64,000 nucleotides of DNA. Source: Streptomyces sp. NRRL F-2580 (GTDB taxonomy: Bacteria > Actinomycetota > Actinomycetes > Streptomycetales > Streptomycetaceae). Position numbers and translations under genes: made by a program. Positions 46,389 through 56,599 of the stretch are shown here, one piece after another. The notes beneath the pieces are model-generated. The model saw only the letters and a list, made by a program, of their open reading frames with translations. It was not told the origin of the DNA and searched no databases. Positions within the stretch are counted from its first letter, which is position 1. Every line of letters begins with the position of its first letter. The stretch spans positions 62,001-126,000 of the forward strand of contig NZ_JOIR01000011.1 in NCBI RefSeq assembly GCF_000720115.1. The letters run 5' to 3'.

Positions 46389-46552
46389 ACAGCAGTGTCT
46401 CCACAAGATCGCGTTGTGGGCTGATTGCCGCTTGCGGCTACTATGCAAGCTGCGTGCCCGTGTGTCTGATGTACCGGGCCGAAGTCCGCTGAACCGCTGC
46501 ATCTCAGCGAGACGGCAGATCCCCCAGAAGTCAGCCACAAGGAGACCGAACC

Positions 46553-47947
46553 GTGAAGAGCGCCGTGGAGACCCTGAACCCGACTCGGGTTCGGCTCACT
46601 GTTGAGGTGCCCTTCGAGGAGCTCAAGGACAGCCTCGACGCGGCGTACAAGAAGATCAACCAGCAGGTCACGGTGAAGGGCTTCCGCAAGGGCAAGATCC
46701 CGGCCCGCGTCATCGACCAGCGCTTCGGCCGCGGTGCGGTGCTGGAGGAGGCCGTCAACGACGCCCTCCCGAAGTTCTACACCGAGGCCGTCAACGAGGC
46801 CGACCTGAACCCGCTGGGCCAGCCCGAGGTGGACATCACGGAGCTGAAGGACGGCGAGCTGCTGGCCTTCACCGCCGAGGTCGACGTCCGTCCCGAGATC
46901 GAGATCCCGGACTACTCCGGCATCGAGGTCGAGGTCGACGCCATCGAGGTCTCCGACGAGGACGTCGAGAAGTCGGTCGAGCAGCTGCGCGGCCGTTTCG
47001 GCTCCACCAAGGACGTCGAGCGCGCCGCCGCCGACGGTGACGTCGTCACCATCGACCTGGAGGCCAAGGTCGACGGCGAGGTGCTGCCCGACGGCGTCGC
47101 CTCCGACGTCTCGTACACCATCGGCTCGGGCGAGCTCCTCGAGGGCATCGACGAGGCCGTCACGGGCCTGGAGGCCGGTGGCGAGGCCACCTTCACCTCC
47201 CAGCTGAAGGGCGGCTCCGCCGAGGGCAAGGACGCCGAGGTCACCGTCAAGGTCACCAAGGTCTCCGCCAAGGAGCTCCCGGAGCTGGACGACGAGTTCG
47301 CGCAGATGGCGAGCGAGTTCGACACCCTTGAGGAGCTCAAGGCGGACAGCCGCAAGCGCCTCGAGAACATGAAGCAGTACGACCAGGCCACGCAGGCCCA
47401 GGAGCGCGTCCTGGAGAAGCTGCTGGAGCTCGTCGAGGTCCCGATCCCCGAGAAGCTCCTCGCGGACGAGGTCCAGACCCGCAAGCACAACCTGGAGCAC
47501 CACCAGCTCGGCCAGATGGGTCTGACCATCGAGAAGTACCTGGAGTTCCAGGGCAAGACGGTCGAGGAGTTCGACGCCGAGACCTCCGAGCAGGCGATCA
47601 AGGGCATCAAGACCCAGTTCGTCCTCGACGCGCTGGTCAACAAGGAGAAGCTGGGCGTCAACCAGGAGGAGCTCACCGAGCACCTCATGCGCCGTGCCCA
47701 GTCCTCCGGCATGTCCCCCGACCAGTTCGCCCAGGCGGTCGTCGAGGGTGGCCAGGTCCCGATGCTGGTCGGCGAGGTCGCCCGCGGCAAGGCCCTCGCG
47801 GTCGTCGTCGAGGCCGCCAAGGTCGTCGACACCAACGGTGACGTCGTGGACCTCTCCGACGACGAGGACGAGGTCGAGACGGCCGTCGAGGCCGCCGAGG
47901 CCGCCGTCGAGGGTGACGACGAGGTCAAGGCCGACGAGGCCAAGTAA
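46553..47947 (+). CDS. tig: Trigger factor, ribosome-associated chaperone and prolyl isomerase
   Basis: A 464-residue protein starting at GTG 46553 behind AAGGAG. The N-terminal ribosome-binding domain (1-145) has the signature GFRKGKIP (42-49), which docks at the peptide exit. A PPIase FKBP-like domain covers about 160-245, and the helical chaperone arms about 250-430. The tail (about 430-464) is very acidic ([16 protein letters not shown]). Trigger factor protects nascent chains as they leave the ribosome. Its position before clpP1P2-clpX is conserved among actinobacteria and other bacteria. A strong terminator follows, so it is a separate transcript. Confidence 0.97.
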   Translation: MKSAVETLNPTRVRLTVEVPFEELKDSLDAAYKKINQQVTVKGFRKGKIPARVIDQRFGRGAVLEEAVNDALPKFYTEAVNEADLNPLGQPEVDITELKDGELLAFTAEVDVRPEIEIPDYSGIEVEVDAIEVSDEDVEKSVEQLRGRFGSTKDVERAAADGDVVTIDLEAKVDGEVLPDGVASDVSYTIGSGELLEGIDEAVTGLEAGGEATFTSQLKGGSAEGKDAEVTVKVTKVSAKELPELDDEFAQMASEFDTLEELKADSRKRLENMKQYDQATQAQERVLEKLLELVEVPIPEKLLADEVQTRKHNLEHHQLGQMGLTIEKYLEFQGKTVEEFDAETSEQAIKGIKTQFVLDALVNKEKLGVNQEELTEHLMRRAQSSGMSPDQFAQAVVEGGQVPMLVGEVARGKALAVVVEAAKVVDTNGDVVDLSDDEDEVETAVEAAEAAVEGDDEVKADEAK

Positions 47948-47977
47948 CACCCCGGGCGGAGCCCACTGAGCAGTGCC

Positions 47978-48015
47978 CCGAAGGGCCCGTACGCAGCCGC
48001 GTCCGGGCCCTTCGG
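47978..48015 (+). terminator. Terminator after tig
   Basis: CCGAAGGGCCCG (47978-47989) and its exact complement (48004-48015) with a 14-base loop, starting 31 bases past the tig stop. Confidence 0.8.
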
Positions 48016-48044
48016 CATGGCGCCCGAAAGGCCTCGGGACCTTG

Positions 48045-48058
48045 CGCTCCGAGCGAAC
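48045..48058. promoter_or_regulatory. ClgR-type operator before clpP1P2
   Basis: CGCT-CCG-AGCG-AAC, with GTTCGCT on the opposite strand, resembles the binding site reported for ClgR, the activator of clpP1P2 in S. lividans. It is centred about 47 bases before a -10-like TAGGGT (48097-48102) that has no good -35, as expected for an activated promoter. Confidence 0.55.
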
Positions 48059-48223
48059 AGTTCGGGAAGCGGGATGGCGTTGTCCGACCTGCGCGTTAGG
48101 GTCCATGAATACGAGGGCACGTGAGTACCCGGACGCCGGCGGACTCGTCCGCACCGGCCGGACCGCGCCCCAGAACGAGACGCTGAGACGGCACATGGCC
48201 GTCGGAGACGAGCAGGTGGATAC

Positions 48224-48841
48224 GTGACGAATCTGAAGCCTTACGCCGCGGGTGAGCCGTCCATCGGTGGCGGCCTCGGCGACCATGTCTACAACCGGCT
48301 GCTCGGCGAGCGCATCATCTTCCTCGGCCAGCAGGTTGACGACGACATCGCGAACAAGATCACCGCACAGCTCCTGCTCCTGGCCGCCGAGCCGGAGAAG
48401 GACATCTACCTCTACATCAACAGCCCCGGTGGCTCCGTGACGGCCGGCATGGCCGTCTACGACACCATGCAGTACATCCCCAACGACGTCGTGACCATCG
48501 GCATGGGCATGGCGGCCTCGATGGGGCAGTTCCTGCTCACCGGTGGCGCCAAGGGCAAGCGCTTCGCCCTGCCGAACACCGACATCCTGATGCACCAGGG
48601 CTCCGCCGGTATCGGTGGCACCGCGTCGGACATCAAGATCCAGGCCCAGTACCTGCTGCGCACCAAGCAGCGGATGGCCGAGATCACCGCGTTCCACTCG
48701 GGCCAGACCGTCGAGGCGATCATTCGCGACGGTGACCGTGACCGCTGGTTCACCTCCGAGGAGGCCAAGGAGTACGGCCTCATCGACGAGATCATCTCGG
48801 CCGCGTCCAACGTTCCGGGCGGCGGCGGCACCGGGGCCTGA
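48224..48841 (+). CDS. clpP1: ATP-dependent Clp protease proteolytic subunit, ClpP1
   Basis: A 205-residue serine peptidase subunit. GTG 48224 follows AGGTGG by a short spacer. The catalytic triad is Ser99 (MAASMGQ), His124 (LMHQGSAG) and Asp173 (GDRDRW). ClpP rings act with ClpX or ClpC ATPases to degrade proteins. In streptomycetes ClpP1 and ClpP2 probably form a mixed barrel and affect differentiation. It is the first gene of the clpP1-clpP2 operon, with a ClgR-type box upstream. The 276-base leader region also holds the tig terminator. Confidence 0.96.
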   Translation: MTNLKPYAAGEPSIGGGLGDHVYNRLLGERIIFLGQQVDDDIANKITAQLLLLAAEPEKDIYLYINSPGGSVTAGMAVYDTMQYIPNDVVTIGMGMAASMGQFLLTGGAKGKRFALPNTDILMHQGSAGIGGTASDIKIQAQYLLRTKQRMAEITAFHSGQTVEAIIRDGDRDRWFTSEEAKEYGLIDEIISAASNVPGGGGTGA

Positions 48842-48895
48842 TCCCGGCACCACCGTCAGTACCCAGCAGTCGACAGCCCGCAGAACGCCACCAGG

Positions 48896-49561
48896 ATGGT
48901 GAACACCCAGATGCAGAACAACTTCTCCGCGAGCGGCCTCTACACCGGCCCGCAGGTGGACAACCGCTACGTCATCCCGCGCTTCGTGGAGCGCACCTCG
49001 CAGGGCGTGCGCGAGTACGACCCGTACGCGAAGCTCTTCGAGGAGCGCGTGATCTTCCTCGGTGTGCAGATCGACGACGCCTCCGCCAACGACGTCATGG
49101 CGCAGCTGCTGTGCCTGGAGTCGATGGACCCGGACCGCGACATCTCGATCTACATCAACAGCCCCGGCGGCTCCTTCACCGCGCTGACGGCGATCTACGA
49201 CACGATGCAGTTCGTGAAGCCGGACATCCAGACGGTCTGCATGGGCCAGGCGGCCTCCGCCGCCGCGGTCCTGCTCGCCGCCGGCACCCCCGGCAAGCGC
49301 ATGGCCCTGCCGAACGCCCGCGTGCTGATCCACCAGCCGTCCGGCGGCACCGGCCGTGAGCAGCTCTCGGACCTCGAGATCGCGGCCAACGAGATCCTGC
49401 GCATGCGCGACCAGCTGGAGACCATGCTGGCCAAGCACTCGACGACGCCGATCGAGAAGATCCGCGACGACATCGAGCGCGACAAGATCCTGACGGCCGA
49501 GGACGCGCTCGCGTACGGCCTGATCGACCAGATCATCTCCACCCGCAAGAGTTCGCACTGA
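48896..49561 (+). CDS. clpP2: ATP-dependent Clp protease proteolytic subunit, ClpP2
   Basis: A 221-residue ClpP paralogue starting at ATG 48896 (an ATG at 48911 is an alternative; neither has a strong ribosome site). The triad is Ser121 (QAASAAA), His146 (LIHQPSGG) and Asp196 (IERDKIL). The N-terminal 30 residues are a variable propeptide-like segment, after which [20 protein letters not shown] is highly conserved. It lies 54 bases after clpP1 and is cotranscribed with it. Confidence 0.96.
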   Translation: MVNTQMQNNFSASGLYTGPQVDNRYVIPRFVERTSQGVREYDPYAKLFEERVIFLGVQIDDASANDVMAQLLCLESMDPDRDISIYINSPGGSFTALTAIYDTMQFVKPDIQTVCMGQAASAAAVLLAAGTPGKRMALPNARVLIHQPSGGTGREQLSDLEIAANEILRMRDQLETMLAKHSTTPIEKIRDDIERDKILTAEDALAYGLIDQIISTRKSSH

Positions 49562-49714
49562 TCCTTGCCGCCAGTTGGCGTGGAACCGCCGCCGGATTCG
49601 GCGATGTGAACCACGTCAAGGGGGCCCCGCATGGGGCCCCCGGCAAGGTACCGTCGGATATGAGGCACCAGGAGCGCTGAACCAGGCGTCTCCCAGGCGA
49701 AGGGGAAGCACCTC

Positions 49715-51001
49715 GTGGCACGCATCGGTGACGGCGGCGACCTGCTCAAGTGCTCGTTCTGCGGAAAGAGCCAGAAGCAGGTGAAGAAGCTCATCGCAGG
49801 ACCCGGTGTGTACATCTGCGACGAGTGCATCGACCTCTGCAACGAGATCATCGAAGAAGAACTCGCGGAGACCTCCGAGGTCCGGTGGGAGGAACTCCCC
49901 AAGCCCCGTGAGATCTACGAGTTCCTGGAGAGCTACGTCGTCGGCCAGGAGCCGGCGAAGAAGGCGCTCTCCGTGGCGGTCTACAACCACTACAAGCGGG
50001 TCCAGGCGGGCGAGAACGGCGGCGCGCAGGGCCGGGACGACGCGATCGAGCTCGCGAAGTCCAACATCCTGCTGCTGGGCCCCACGGGTTCGGGCAAGAC
50101 GCTGCTCGCGCAGACCCTCGCCCGCATGCTGAACGTCCCGTTCGCCATCGCCGACGCGACGGCGCTGACGGAGGCCGGGTACGTCGGCGAGGACGTCGAG
50201 AACATCCTGCTGAAGCTGATCCAGGCCGCCGACTACGACGTCAAGAAGGCCGAGACCGGGATCATCTACATCGACGAGATCGACAAGGTGGCCCGCAAGA
50301 GCGAGAACCCGTCGATCACGCGCGACGTGAGCGGTGAGGGCGTACAGCAGGCCCTCCTGAAGATCCTGGAAGGCACGACCGCCTCCGTCCCGCCGCAGGG
50401 CGGCCGGAAGCACCCGCACCAGGAGTTCATCCAGATCGACACGACGAACGTGCTCTTCATCGTGGGCGGCGCCTTCGCCGGCCTGGAGAAGATCATCGAG
50501 TCGCGTGCGGGCGCCAAGGGCATCGGCTTCGGGGCGACGATCCGCTCGAAGCGCGAGATCGAGGCCAGCGACCAGTTCCAGGAGGTCATGCCGGAGGACC
50601 TGGTGAAGTTCGGGATGATCCCCGAGTTCATCGGCCGCCTCCCCGTGCTGACCTCCGTGCACAACCTGGACCGCGAGGCCCTGCTCCAGATCCTGATCGA
50701 GCCGCGCAACGCCCTGGTGAAGCAGTACCAGCGGCTGTTCGAACTCGACGGCGTCGAGCTGGACTTCGAGCGCGAGGCCCTCGAGGCCATCGCCGACCAG
50801 GCGATCCTCCGCCAGACCGGCGCGCGCGGCCTGCGCGCCATCATGGAAGAGGTCCTCATGTCGGTGATGTACGAGGTCCCGTCCCGCAAGGACGTGGCCC
50901 GCGTGGTCATCACCTCCGACGTGGTCCGCTCCAACGTCAACCCGACGCTGGTCCCGAGGATCGTCCCGAAGGACCAGGGCCCGCAAGAGAAGTCCGCGTA
51001 G
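49715..51001 (+). CDS. clpX: Clp protease ATP-binding subunit ClpX
   Basis: A 428-residue AAA+ unfoldase starting at GTG 49715 behind GAAGGGGAAG. The N-terminal zinc-binding domain has Cys13-x2-Cys16 and Cys35-x2-Cys38. Walker A is GPTGSGKT, Walker [10 protein letters not shown], followed by the pore-loop region and the sensor-2 motif GARGLR. The ClpP-contact loop carries IGF (IGFGATIRS). ClpX unfolds tagged substrates and feeds them to ClpP1P2. It lies 153 bases after clpP2. A 46-base palindrome terminates the transcript. Confidence 0.97.
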   Translation: MARIGDGGDLLKCSFCGKSQKQVKKLIAGPGVYICDECIDLCNEIIEEELAETSEVRWEELPKPREIYEFLESYVVGQEPAKKALSVAVYNHYKRVQAGENGGAQGRDDAIELAKSNILLLGPTGSGKTLLAQTLARMLNVPFAIADATALTEAGYVGEDVENILLKLIQAADYDVKKAETGIIYIDEIDKVARKSENPSITRDVSGEGVQQALLKILEGTTASVPPQGGRKHPHQEFIQIDTTNVLFIVGGAFAGLEKIIESRAGAKGIGFGATIRSKREIEASDQFQEVMPEDLVKFGMIPEFIGRLPVLTSVHNLDREALLQILIEPRNALVKQYQRLFELDGVELDFEREALEAIADQAILRQTGARGLRAIMEEVLMSVMYEVPSRKDVARVVITSDVVRSNVNPTLVPRIVPKDQGPQEKSA

Positions 51002-51013
51002 TCCGCAGAGCGG

Positions 51014-51059
51014 CATGCAGAAGGGGCGCCCCCCGGCCGGGGGGCGCCCCTTCTGCATG
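51014..51059. terminator. Perfect 46-base palindromic bidirectional terminator
   Basis: Two exactly complementary 23-base arms (starting CATGCAGAAGGGGCG) meet at 51036/51037 without a loop. It starts 12 bases after clpX and ends 13 bases from the stop codon of the convergent gene. Confidence 0.92.
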
Positions 51060-51072
51060 TCCTGCCGCGCCG

Positions 51073-52002
51073 CTACTTCTTGACGCGGGCGGTGTTGTAG
51101 AGCTTCGCGGCGAGCTCCGCGGCCTGCTCCTGGGTGTAGCCCGGCTTGCCGGCGAGGATGGACGCCACGTCCGAGGCGCTGACCATGGCCAGGGTGCTGT
51201 AGTCACCCCAGATGCAGAACGGCAGCGTGGCCTCCTTGGGCCCCTTGGTGCTGGTGTCCTTCGAGGTGAACTTGATGTCCTGGCACTTCATGACGGCGCC
51301 CTTGAAGCCCGCCGGGTTCATCGTCTTGGGGCTGCCGACGAGTTGCACCTCCGACTTGCCGTCCTTGGAGGCGTTCAGCTTGGCCATGGCGAAGTATCCG
51401 TCCACCGCCTTCTCCGGGTCGCTGACCTCACCGTAGACACCGGAGAAGTTGAGGCCCTTGGCCGACAGCGGGTTCTTCGGGTCGCCGGCCTGGTAGTTCA
51501 TGCCCACCTGGGTCGCGTTCTTGACGCCGACCGACTCGGCTTCCTTCTTGTCCTTGTCGGTGAAGGGCTTCTCTTCGAACTTCGGGTCCTTCTTGAAGTC
51601 GTCCACCGACTCCGGGGCGACCAGCTTGTAGCCCTTGGTGTCGGCCGCGATGGCGCCGCCCGCGCCGCCGCCCTTCGTGAAGTACCAGCCGGCGCCGGCG
51701 ACGACCGCTACCGCGACGACCACGGCGATGATCACCCCGGCCTTGGACTTCTTCGGCGGCTGCCCGCCGTACGGAGCCTGCTGCTGCGGGTAGCCGTACG
51801 CCGGCGTCGGAGGCTGCTGCGGGTAGCCCTGTGGGGGAACGCCCGGCTGCTGCGGGTAGCCGTAGCCCGGCTGCGGGGCGGGCTGGCCGTACGGGTTGGG
51901 CTGGGGGGCGGGCTGGCCGTACGGACCCGGCTGCGGCTGCTGCCCGTACGGTCCCGGCTGCTGCGGCTGCTGGCCGTAGGGCCCTGGCTGGTTGTAACTC
52001 AT
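51073..52002 (-). CDS. Membrane protein with Pro/Tyr/Gln-rich N-terminus, unknown function
   Basis: A 309-residue protein; ATG 52002 follows GGGGGA by seven bases. Residues 1-80 are low-complexity, built from repeats such as QPGPYGQQP and PQQPGYGYP. A single membrane helix (about 88-106, GVIIAVVVAVAVVAGAGWYF) is followed by an extracellular domain of about 200 residues with two Cys (KCQDIKF and FCIWGDYS) that could form a disulfide. This layout is widespread in streptomycetes; no function is known. Its promoter region is shared with the divergent valS gene. Confidence 0.88.
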   Translation of the reverse strand: MSYNQPGPYGQQPQQPGPYGQQPQPGPYGQPAPQPNPYGQPAPQPGYGYPQQPGVPPQGYPQQPPTPAYGYPQQQAPYGGQPPKKSKAGVIIAVVVAVAVVAGAGWYFTKGGGAGGAIAADTKGYKLVAPESVDDFKKDPKFEEKPFTDKDKKEAESVGVKNATQVGMNYQAGDPKNPLSAKGLNFSGVYGEVSDPEKAVDGYFAMAKLNASKDGKSEVQLVGSPKTMNPAGFKGAVMKCQDIKFTSKDTSTKGPKEATLPFCIWGDYSTLAMVSASDVASILAGKPGYTQEQAAELAAKLYNTARVKK

Positions 52003-52130
52003 CCCGCGTCCCCCAATGAGGTTGGCTGTCCATTTTTGCTTATCCGTTCCACACATCCTGGCGGAAGCGCATGGCACCCGGGGCGGCGGGCCCCCTCATT
52101 ACCGGTTTCATGACTGGACTGTTACGGCCG

Positions 52131-52136
52131 TAAACT
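52131..52136 (+). promoter_or_regulatory. -10 element TAAACT before valS
   Basis: TAAACT ends seven bases before GTG 52144 and the intervening GTGGCCC is not a ribosome site, so valS is probably translated from a leaderless mRNA. Confidence 0.55.
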
Positions 52137-52143
52137 GTGGCCC

Positions 52144-54765
52144 GTGACCGAGAACACGCAGACACCCAGCAGCCCCAACTCCGAATTGCCGACCGCGTAC
52201 ACGCCGGCCGAGGTAGAGGGGAAGCTCTACGAGCGCTGGGTAGAGCGTGGGTATTTCGAGGCCGACGCGAAGAGCGAGAAGCCGCCGTACACCATCGTCA
52301 TCCCGCCGCCGAACGTCACGGGCTCGCTCCACCTGGGCCACGCCTTCGAGCACACGCTCATCGACGCCCTGACCCGCCGCAAGCGCATGCAGGGCTTCGA
52401 GACGCTGTGGCAGCCCGGCATGGACCACGCCGGCATCGCCACCCAGAACGTCGTCGAGCGCGAGCTCGCCAAGGAGGGCAAGTCCCGCCACGACCTGGGC
52501 CGTGAGGCGTTCGTCGAGCGTGTCTGGCAGTGGAAGGGCGAGTCCGGCGGGCAGATCTCCGGCCAGATGCGCCGCCTCGGTGACGGTGTCGACTGGTCGC
52601 GCGAGCGCTTCACCATGGACGAGGGCCTCTCCGAGGCCGTCCAGACCATCTTCAAGAAGCTCTACGACGACGAGCTCATCTACCGGGCCGAGCGCATCAT
52701 CAACTGGTGCCCGCGCTGCCTCACCGCGATCTCCGACATCGAGGTCGAGTACCAGGACGACGAGGGCGAGCTCGTGTCCATCCGGTACGGGGACGGCGAC
52801 GCCTCCATCGTCGTGGCGACCACCCGCGCCGAGACGATGCTCGGCGACACCGCCGTCGCCGTCCACCCGGAGGACGAGCGCTACCAGCACCTCGTCGGCA
52901 CCGAGATCGAGCTGCCGCTGACCGGCCGCCGCATCCCGGTCGTCGCGGACGAGCACGTCGACCCGGAGTTCGGCACCGGCGCCGTCAAGGTGACCCCGGC
53001 GCACGACCCGAACGACTTCGAGATCGGCCAGCGCCACGGCCTGCCGAACCTCGCCGTCATGGACGAGCACGCCATCATCACGGCCCACGGCCCCTTCCAG
53101 GGTCTGGACCGGCTGGAGGCCCGCTCCACCATCGTCGCCGCGCTGCGCGCCGAGGGCCGGATCGTCGCCGAGAAGCGCCCGTACACCCACTCCGTCGGCC
53201 ACTGCTCGCGCTGCAAGACCACCATTGAGCCGCGTCTGTCCATGCAGTGGTGGGTCAAGGTCGGCCCGCTCGCGAAGGCCGCCGGTGACGCGGTCCGCGA
53301 CGGCCGGGTCAAGATCCACCCGCAGGAGATGGAGAAGCGCTACTTCGACTGGGTCGACAACCTCCACGACTGGTGCATCTCGCGCCAGCTGTGGTGGGGC
53401 CACCGCATCCCCGTCTGGTACGGCCCGAACGGCGAGGTCGTCTGCGTCGGACCGGACGAGCAGCCGCCCGCGGGCGAGGGCTGGACCCAGGACACCGACG
53501 TCCTCGACACGTGGTTCTCGTCGGGCCTGTGGCCCTTCTCCACCCTCGGCTGGCCGAACCAGACCGAGAGCCTGGCGAAGTTCTACCCGAACTCCGTCCT
53601 GGTCACCGGCTACGACATCCTCTTCTTCTGGGTCGCCCGGATGATGATGTTCGGTCTGTACGCGATGGACGGCACCCCGCCGTTCCACACCATCGCCCTG
53701 CACGGCATGGTCCGTGACGAGCGCGGCAAGAAGATGTCGAAGTCCTTCGGCAACGCGGTGAACCCGCTGGACTGGATGGACCGGTACGGCTCCGACGCCG
53801 TCCGCTTCACCCTGGCCCGCGGCGCCAACCCGGGCGTCGACGTCCCGATCGGCGAGGACTGGGTCCAGGCCTCCAGCAAGTTCGCCAACAAGATCTGGAA
53901 CGCCACGCGCTTCGCGCTGATGAACGGCGCCACGATCGAGGGCGAGCTGCCGGCCGTCGAGGAGATGTCGGCGACCGACCGCTGGATCCTGTCGCGGCTC
54001 AACAAGACCGTGGCCGAGGTCGACGCGTTCTACGACGACTACCAGTTCTCGAAGCTGTCGGACTCCCTCTACCACTTCGCGTGGGACGAGGTCTTCGACT
54101 GGTACGTGGAGCTGTCGAAGACGACCTTCTTCGCGGGCGGCGAGCAGGCCAAGGCCTCCGCCCGGGTCCTCGGCGAGGTCCTCGACGTCATGCTGCGCCT
54201 GCTCCACCCGGTGGTCCCGTTCGTCACCGAGACCCTGTGGACCACGCTGACCGGTGGCGAGTCCCTCGTGATCGCCGACTGGCCGAAGGACAGCGGTTTC
54301 CGTGACGCGGCCGCCGAGGCCGAGATCGAGGCCGTCCAGAGCCTGGTCCGTGAGGTCCGCCGGTTCCGCAGGGAGCAGAACCTCGACGACAAGCAGAAGG
54401 TCCCGGGCCGCCTGGACCTGTCGGGCACGACGCTGGGCCTGCACGAGGCCGCCATCCGCCAGCTGCTGCGCCTGCAGCCGGAGGGCGAGGGCTTCGAGGC
54501 CACCGCGAGCCTCCCGGTGGGCGGTGCCACCGTCGAGCTCGACCTGTCGGGCACGATCGACATCCCGGCGGAGCGCAAGCGGCTGAGCAAGGACCTGGCC
54601 GCCGCCGAGAAGGAGAAGCAGCAGGCCGAGGCGAAGCTGGGGAACGAGGCGTTCATCGCCAAGGCCCCCGACAACGTCGTGGACAAGATCAAGGGCCGGC
54701 TGGCCAAGGCCGAGGCGGACATCGCGCGCCTCCAGGCCCAGCTGGCCGCGCTGCCCGCCGCCTGA
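52144..54765 (+). CDS. valS: Valyl-tRNA synthetase
   Basis: An 873-residue class I synthetase that charges tRNA-Val. The HIGH-type motif is [13 protein letters not shown] (near 58-70) and KMSKS lies at 530-534. The CP1 editing domain occupies about 210-350 and the C-terminal coiled-coil arm about 805-870 ([20 protein letters not shown]). The GTG start has no ribosome site and lies seven bases after a -10 box. It is followed by a strong terminator, so it is not cotranscribed with folC. Confidence 0.97.
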   Translation: MTENTQTPSSPNSELPTAYTPAEVEGKLYERWVERGYFEADAKSEKPPYTIVIPPPNVTGSLHLGHAFEHTLIDALTRRKRMQGFETLWQPGMDHAGIATQNVVERELAKEGKSRHDLGREAFVERVWQWKGESGGQISGQMRRLGDGVDWSRERFTMDEGLSEAVQTIFKKLYDDELIYRAERIINWCPRCLTAISDIEVEYQDDEGELVSIRYGDGDASIVVATTRAETMLGDTAVAVHPEDERYQHLVGTEIELPLTGRRIPVVADEHVDPEFGTGAVKVTPAHDPNDFEIGQRHGLPNLAVMDEHAIITAHGPFQGLDRLEARSTIVAALRAEGRIVAEKRPYTHSVGHCSRCKTTIEPRLSMQWWVKVGPLAKAAGDAVRDGRVKIHPQEMEKRYFDWVDNLHDWCISRQLWWGHRIPVWYGPNGEVVCVGPDEQPPAGEGWTQDTDVLDTWFSSGLWPFSTLGWPNQTESLAKFYPNSVLVTGYDILFFWVARMMMFGLYAMDGTPPFHTIALHGMVRDERGKKMSKSFGNAVNPLDWMDRYGSDAVRFTLARGANPGVDVPIGEDWVQASSKFANKIWNATRFALMNGATIEGELPAVEEMSATDRWILSRLNKTVAEVDAFYDDYQFSKLSDSLYHFAWDEVFDWYVELSKTTFFAGGEQAKASARVLGEVLDVMLRLLHPVVPFVTETLWTTLTGGESLVIADWPKDSGFRDAAAEAEIEAVQSLVREVRRFRREQNLDDKQKVPGRLDLSGTTLGLHEAAIRQLLRLQPEGEGFEATASLPVGGATVELDLSGTIDIPAERKRLSKDLAAAEKEKQQAEAKLGNEAFIAKAPDNVVDKIKGRLAKAEADIARLQAQLAALPAA

Positions 54766-54794
54766 CGGTCCGCAGGCGCAGGCAACAGGCACAG

Positions 54795-54837
54795 GGCGAA
54801 GGCCCCCGCACCGTCGGTCGACGCGGGGGCCTTCGCC
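54795..54837 (+). terminator. Terminator after valS
   Basis: A 15-base perfect stem GGCGAAGGCCCCCGC (54795-54809) and its complement (54823-54837) followed by TTAT, starting 30 bases past the stop codon. Confidence 0.88.
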
Positions 54838-54865
54838 TTATGCGTTCCCCGTCCGGGGGACGGTC

Positions 54866-55078
54866 TCACAGGAGGCGGGTGCCGAACTGCGCCAGGACCG
54901 GCGCGGCCAGTACGGCGTACCCGGCGAGCGGCACCAGCCAGTGCGGCGAGGCCAGCCGGGTGCGGCCGGTCCGGGGCCGGGCGGAAGGTCGCGGGAAGCC
55001 GGGGCCTCCGGCCTGTCCGAAGTGCCCTAAATCACTGCGTTTTCGGTCTCCGTCGATCCGATCCGATCCACTGACCAC
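54866..55078 (-). other. Possible small membrane-anchored ORF or gene remnant
   Basis: In the 318-base gap between valS and the kinase gene, the minus strand is open for 70 codons. The last 25 codons have normal GC-rich third positions and encode HWLVPLAGYAVLAAPVLAQFG, a plausible membrane helix. The first half is not convincing and no ribosome site is clear. It may be the tail of a lost gene. Confidence 0.25.
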
Positions 55079-55083
55079 GGAAG

Positions 55084-56247
55084 ATGGGGAGCATGCGCGT
55101 CCAGCCCCTCGTCTCGGCGTACCACCGGTGGGTGGCCTCCGGCCGCCGGCTCACCGAGAGCTGGGCCGGATCGCCGCGCGCGCTGGACGTGCTCACGGCA
55201 CTGAGCTGCCTCGGCCTGATGGCCCTCGACCTGCCGGGACTGGCCGCCACCGACAACTCGCTGAGCGGGCCCGCCGCCGCCGTCGTGCTCGCCGTGGGCT
55301 GCACGAGCCTCCTGGTGCGCCGCCGGACGCCCTGGATCTCGTACGTGGCCGCGCTGCTGTTCATCGGATGGCTGCACGAGCTGACCCTGATCCAGTTCGC
55401 GCTGTACTCGGTGGGCCGCTACCGGGGCCGGCGGGCCGCGGTCCTGGCCACCATCGGGTACGTCGGCTTCGCGCTGCTCCTGTTCTCCTGCGTGCCGGGC
55501 TGGGCGGCGGACAAGGCGGAGACGCTCAGCGGCTTCCTCGGCCTGTTCGTGCCCATCGGGGTGCTCGCCGCGGCGGTCGGCATCGCCGCCTACCGGCACG
55601 ACCTGGTGGGGGAGCTCACCGCCCGGCGGGCCGAGTCCGCCGTGCTGCAGGCCGTCCAGCAGGAGCGCACCTCCGTCGCCCGCGACGTCCACGACTTCGT
55701 CGGGCGGGAGCTGACCCTGCTGACGGTACGTTCCGAGGTGCTGTCGGTGCGGGCGCGGGAGACGACCCACGGACCGGATTTCGAGGAGTTGGCCGACACC
55801 GCGCGCCGCGCCCACCTGGTGCTCAACGAGATCATCGTGCAGCGCGGGGAGCGGGCCGCGACCCCGGGCGTGGACGGGCTGCCCGCGCTGGCCGAGGAGA
55901 GCGGGCGGGCGGGATCGCCCGTGCGGCTCGCCATGGACCGGGAGGTGCGCGGGCTCTCGCCGCTGCGCCAGGCGGCGGTCTACCGGGTGGTGCAGGAGTG
56001 CCTGACCAACGCCGCCAAGCACGCGCACGGGGAGACCATCCACGTGTCGATCGCGGCCGACGGACCGCAGCTGCGGATCGCCGTGCGCAACGCGCTGCCG
56101 GCCCGCACCCCGGGCCGCCGGGCCCCCGTCTCGGCGGGCTCCGGCACGGCGAGCATGTCCGAGCGCGTCCGCAGCCTGGGCGGGACCCTGACGGCGCGCC
56201 GCACGCAGGACGCGTACGAGGTCGTGGCCACGCTGCCGCGTGGCTGA
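55084..56247 (+). CDS. Sensor histidine kinase, NarL-type, orphan
   Basis: A 387-residue membrane kinase. The start is either ATG 55084 or ATG 55093; both have poor ribosome sites. Four or five membrane helices span about 35-175. The HisKA_3 dimerisation region reads RTSVARDVHDFVGRELTLL, with the phospho-acceptor His in ARDVHD. The HATPase region has VQECLTNAAKHAHG (N box) and GSGTASMSERVRSLGG (G2-like). The G1 box is weak (VRNALPA). No response regulator gene is adjacent, and the gene next to it is a broken mreB-like relic, so the usual partner is missing or elsewhere. Confidence 0.87.
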   Translation: MGSMRVQPLVSAYHRWVASGRRLTESWAGSPRALDVLTALSCLGLMALDLPGLAATDNSLSGPAAAVVLAVGCTSLLVRRRTPWISYVAALLFIGWLHELTLIQFALYSVGRYRGRRAAVLATIGYVGFALLLFSCVPGWAADKAETLSGFLGLFVPIGVLAAAVGIAAYRHDLVGELTARRAESAVLQAVQQERTSVARDVHDFVGRELTLLTVRSEVLSVRARETTHGPDFEELADTARRAHLVLNEIIVQRGERAATPGVDGLPALAEESGRAGSPVRLAMDREVRGLSPLRQAAVYRVVQECLTNAAKHAHGETIHVSIAADGPQLRIAVRNALPARTPGRRAPVSAGSGTASMSERVRSLGGTLTARRTQDAYEVVATLPRG

Positions 56248-56308
56248 CGGACGCCCTCCCCGGGCAGGGTTCTGGGCCTTCGCGGGGACCAGCAGCCTGC
56301 CGAGCGCC

Positions 56309-56482
56309 CCCGACGGCCAGGGCGGTGGTGGTGCCCGCTCTGACGGCGACCACGGACGGCTCATCGAGGACGATTCCGTGGACGATTCCGTGGCCCCGCG
56401 CTTAGACGAGGGTGTTCGCGGTCCCCAGGTCTATCGCTATGTCGCGGCTGGAAGCCGTCTTGTTAATGCTGGCCTGCGGCAT
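56309..56482 (-). pseudogene. mreB-like gene relic
   Basis: On the minus strand an ATG at 56482, with AGGGGA five bases upstream, opens a frame that reads [16 protein letters not shown], then a TAA stop (56404-56402) where mreB has a Tyr codon. After the stop the same frame continues ARGHGIVHGIVLDEPSVVAV and TTTALAVG. All of this aligns with the first 55 residues of the MreB at 59326. A 12-base duplication (CACGGAATCGTC twice) inserts His-Gly-Ile-Val. Beyond LAVG the similarity ends and the rest of the gene is absent. It lies between the convergent histidine kinase and folC. Confidence 0.85.
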
Positions 56483-56587
56483 TTGTTCCCCTATCTACTG
56501 CCCGCAAGGCTTGCATAACGATCCGGCCGCTCTTGCCGCCGAAGGTCCCCGAACGGCCGGGCCGAAAGTCCTCGGGGTCCCCGTCCG

Positions 56588-56593
56588 TAGACT
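56588..56593 (+). promoter_or_regulatory. -10 element TAGACT before folC
   Basis: TAGACT is followed by GGCCCT and then the GTG start at 56600, the clearest leaderless arrangement in the window. Confidence 0.6.
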
Positions 56594-56599
56594 GGCCCT

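Noticed and set aside
48115..48227. Small open frame ending at the clpP1 start
   Set aside because: Out of frame with clpP1, no family pattern, and the stretch is explained as the clpP1 leader downstream of the -10 at 48097.
46187..49558. 1123-codon minus-strand frame across tRNA-Pro, tig, clpP1 and clpP2
   Set aside because: It reads antisense through four well-supported genes and has no recognisable domain.
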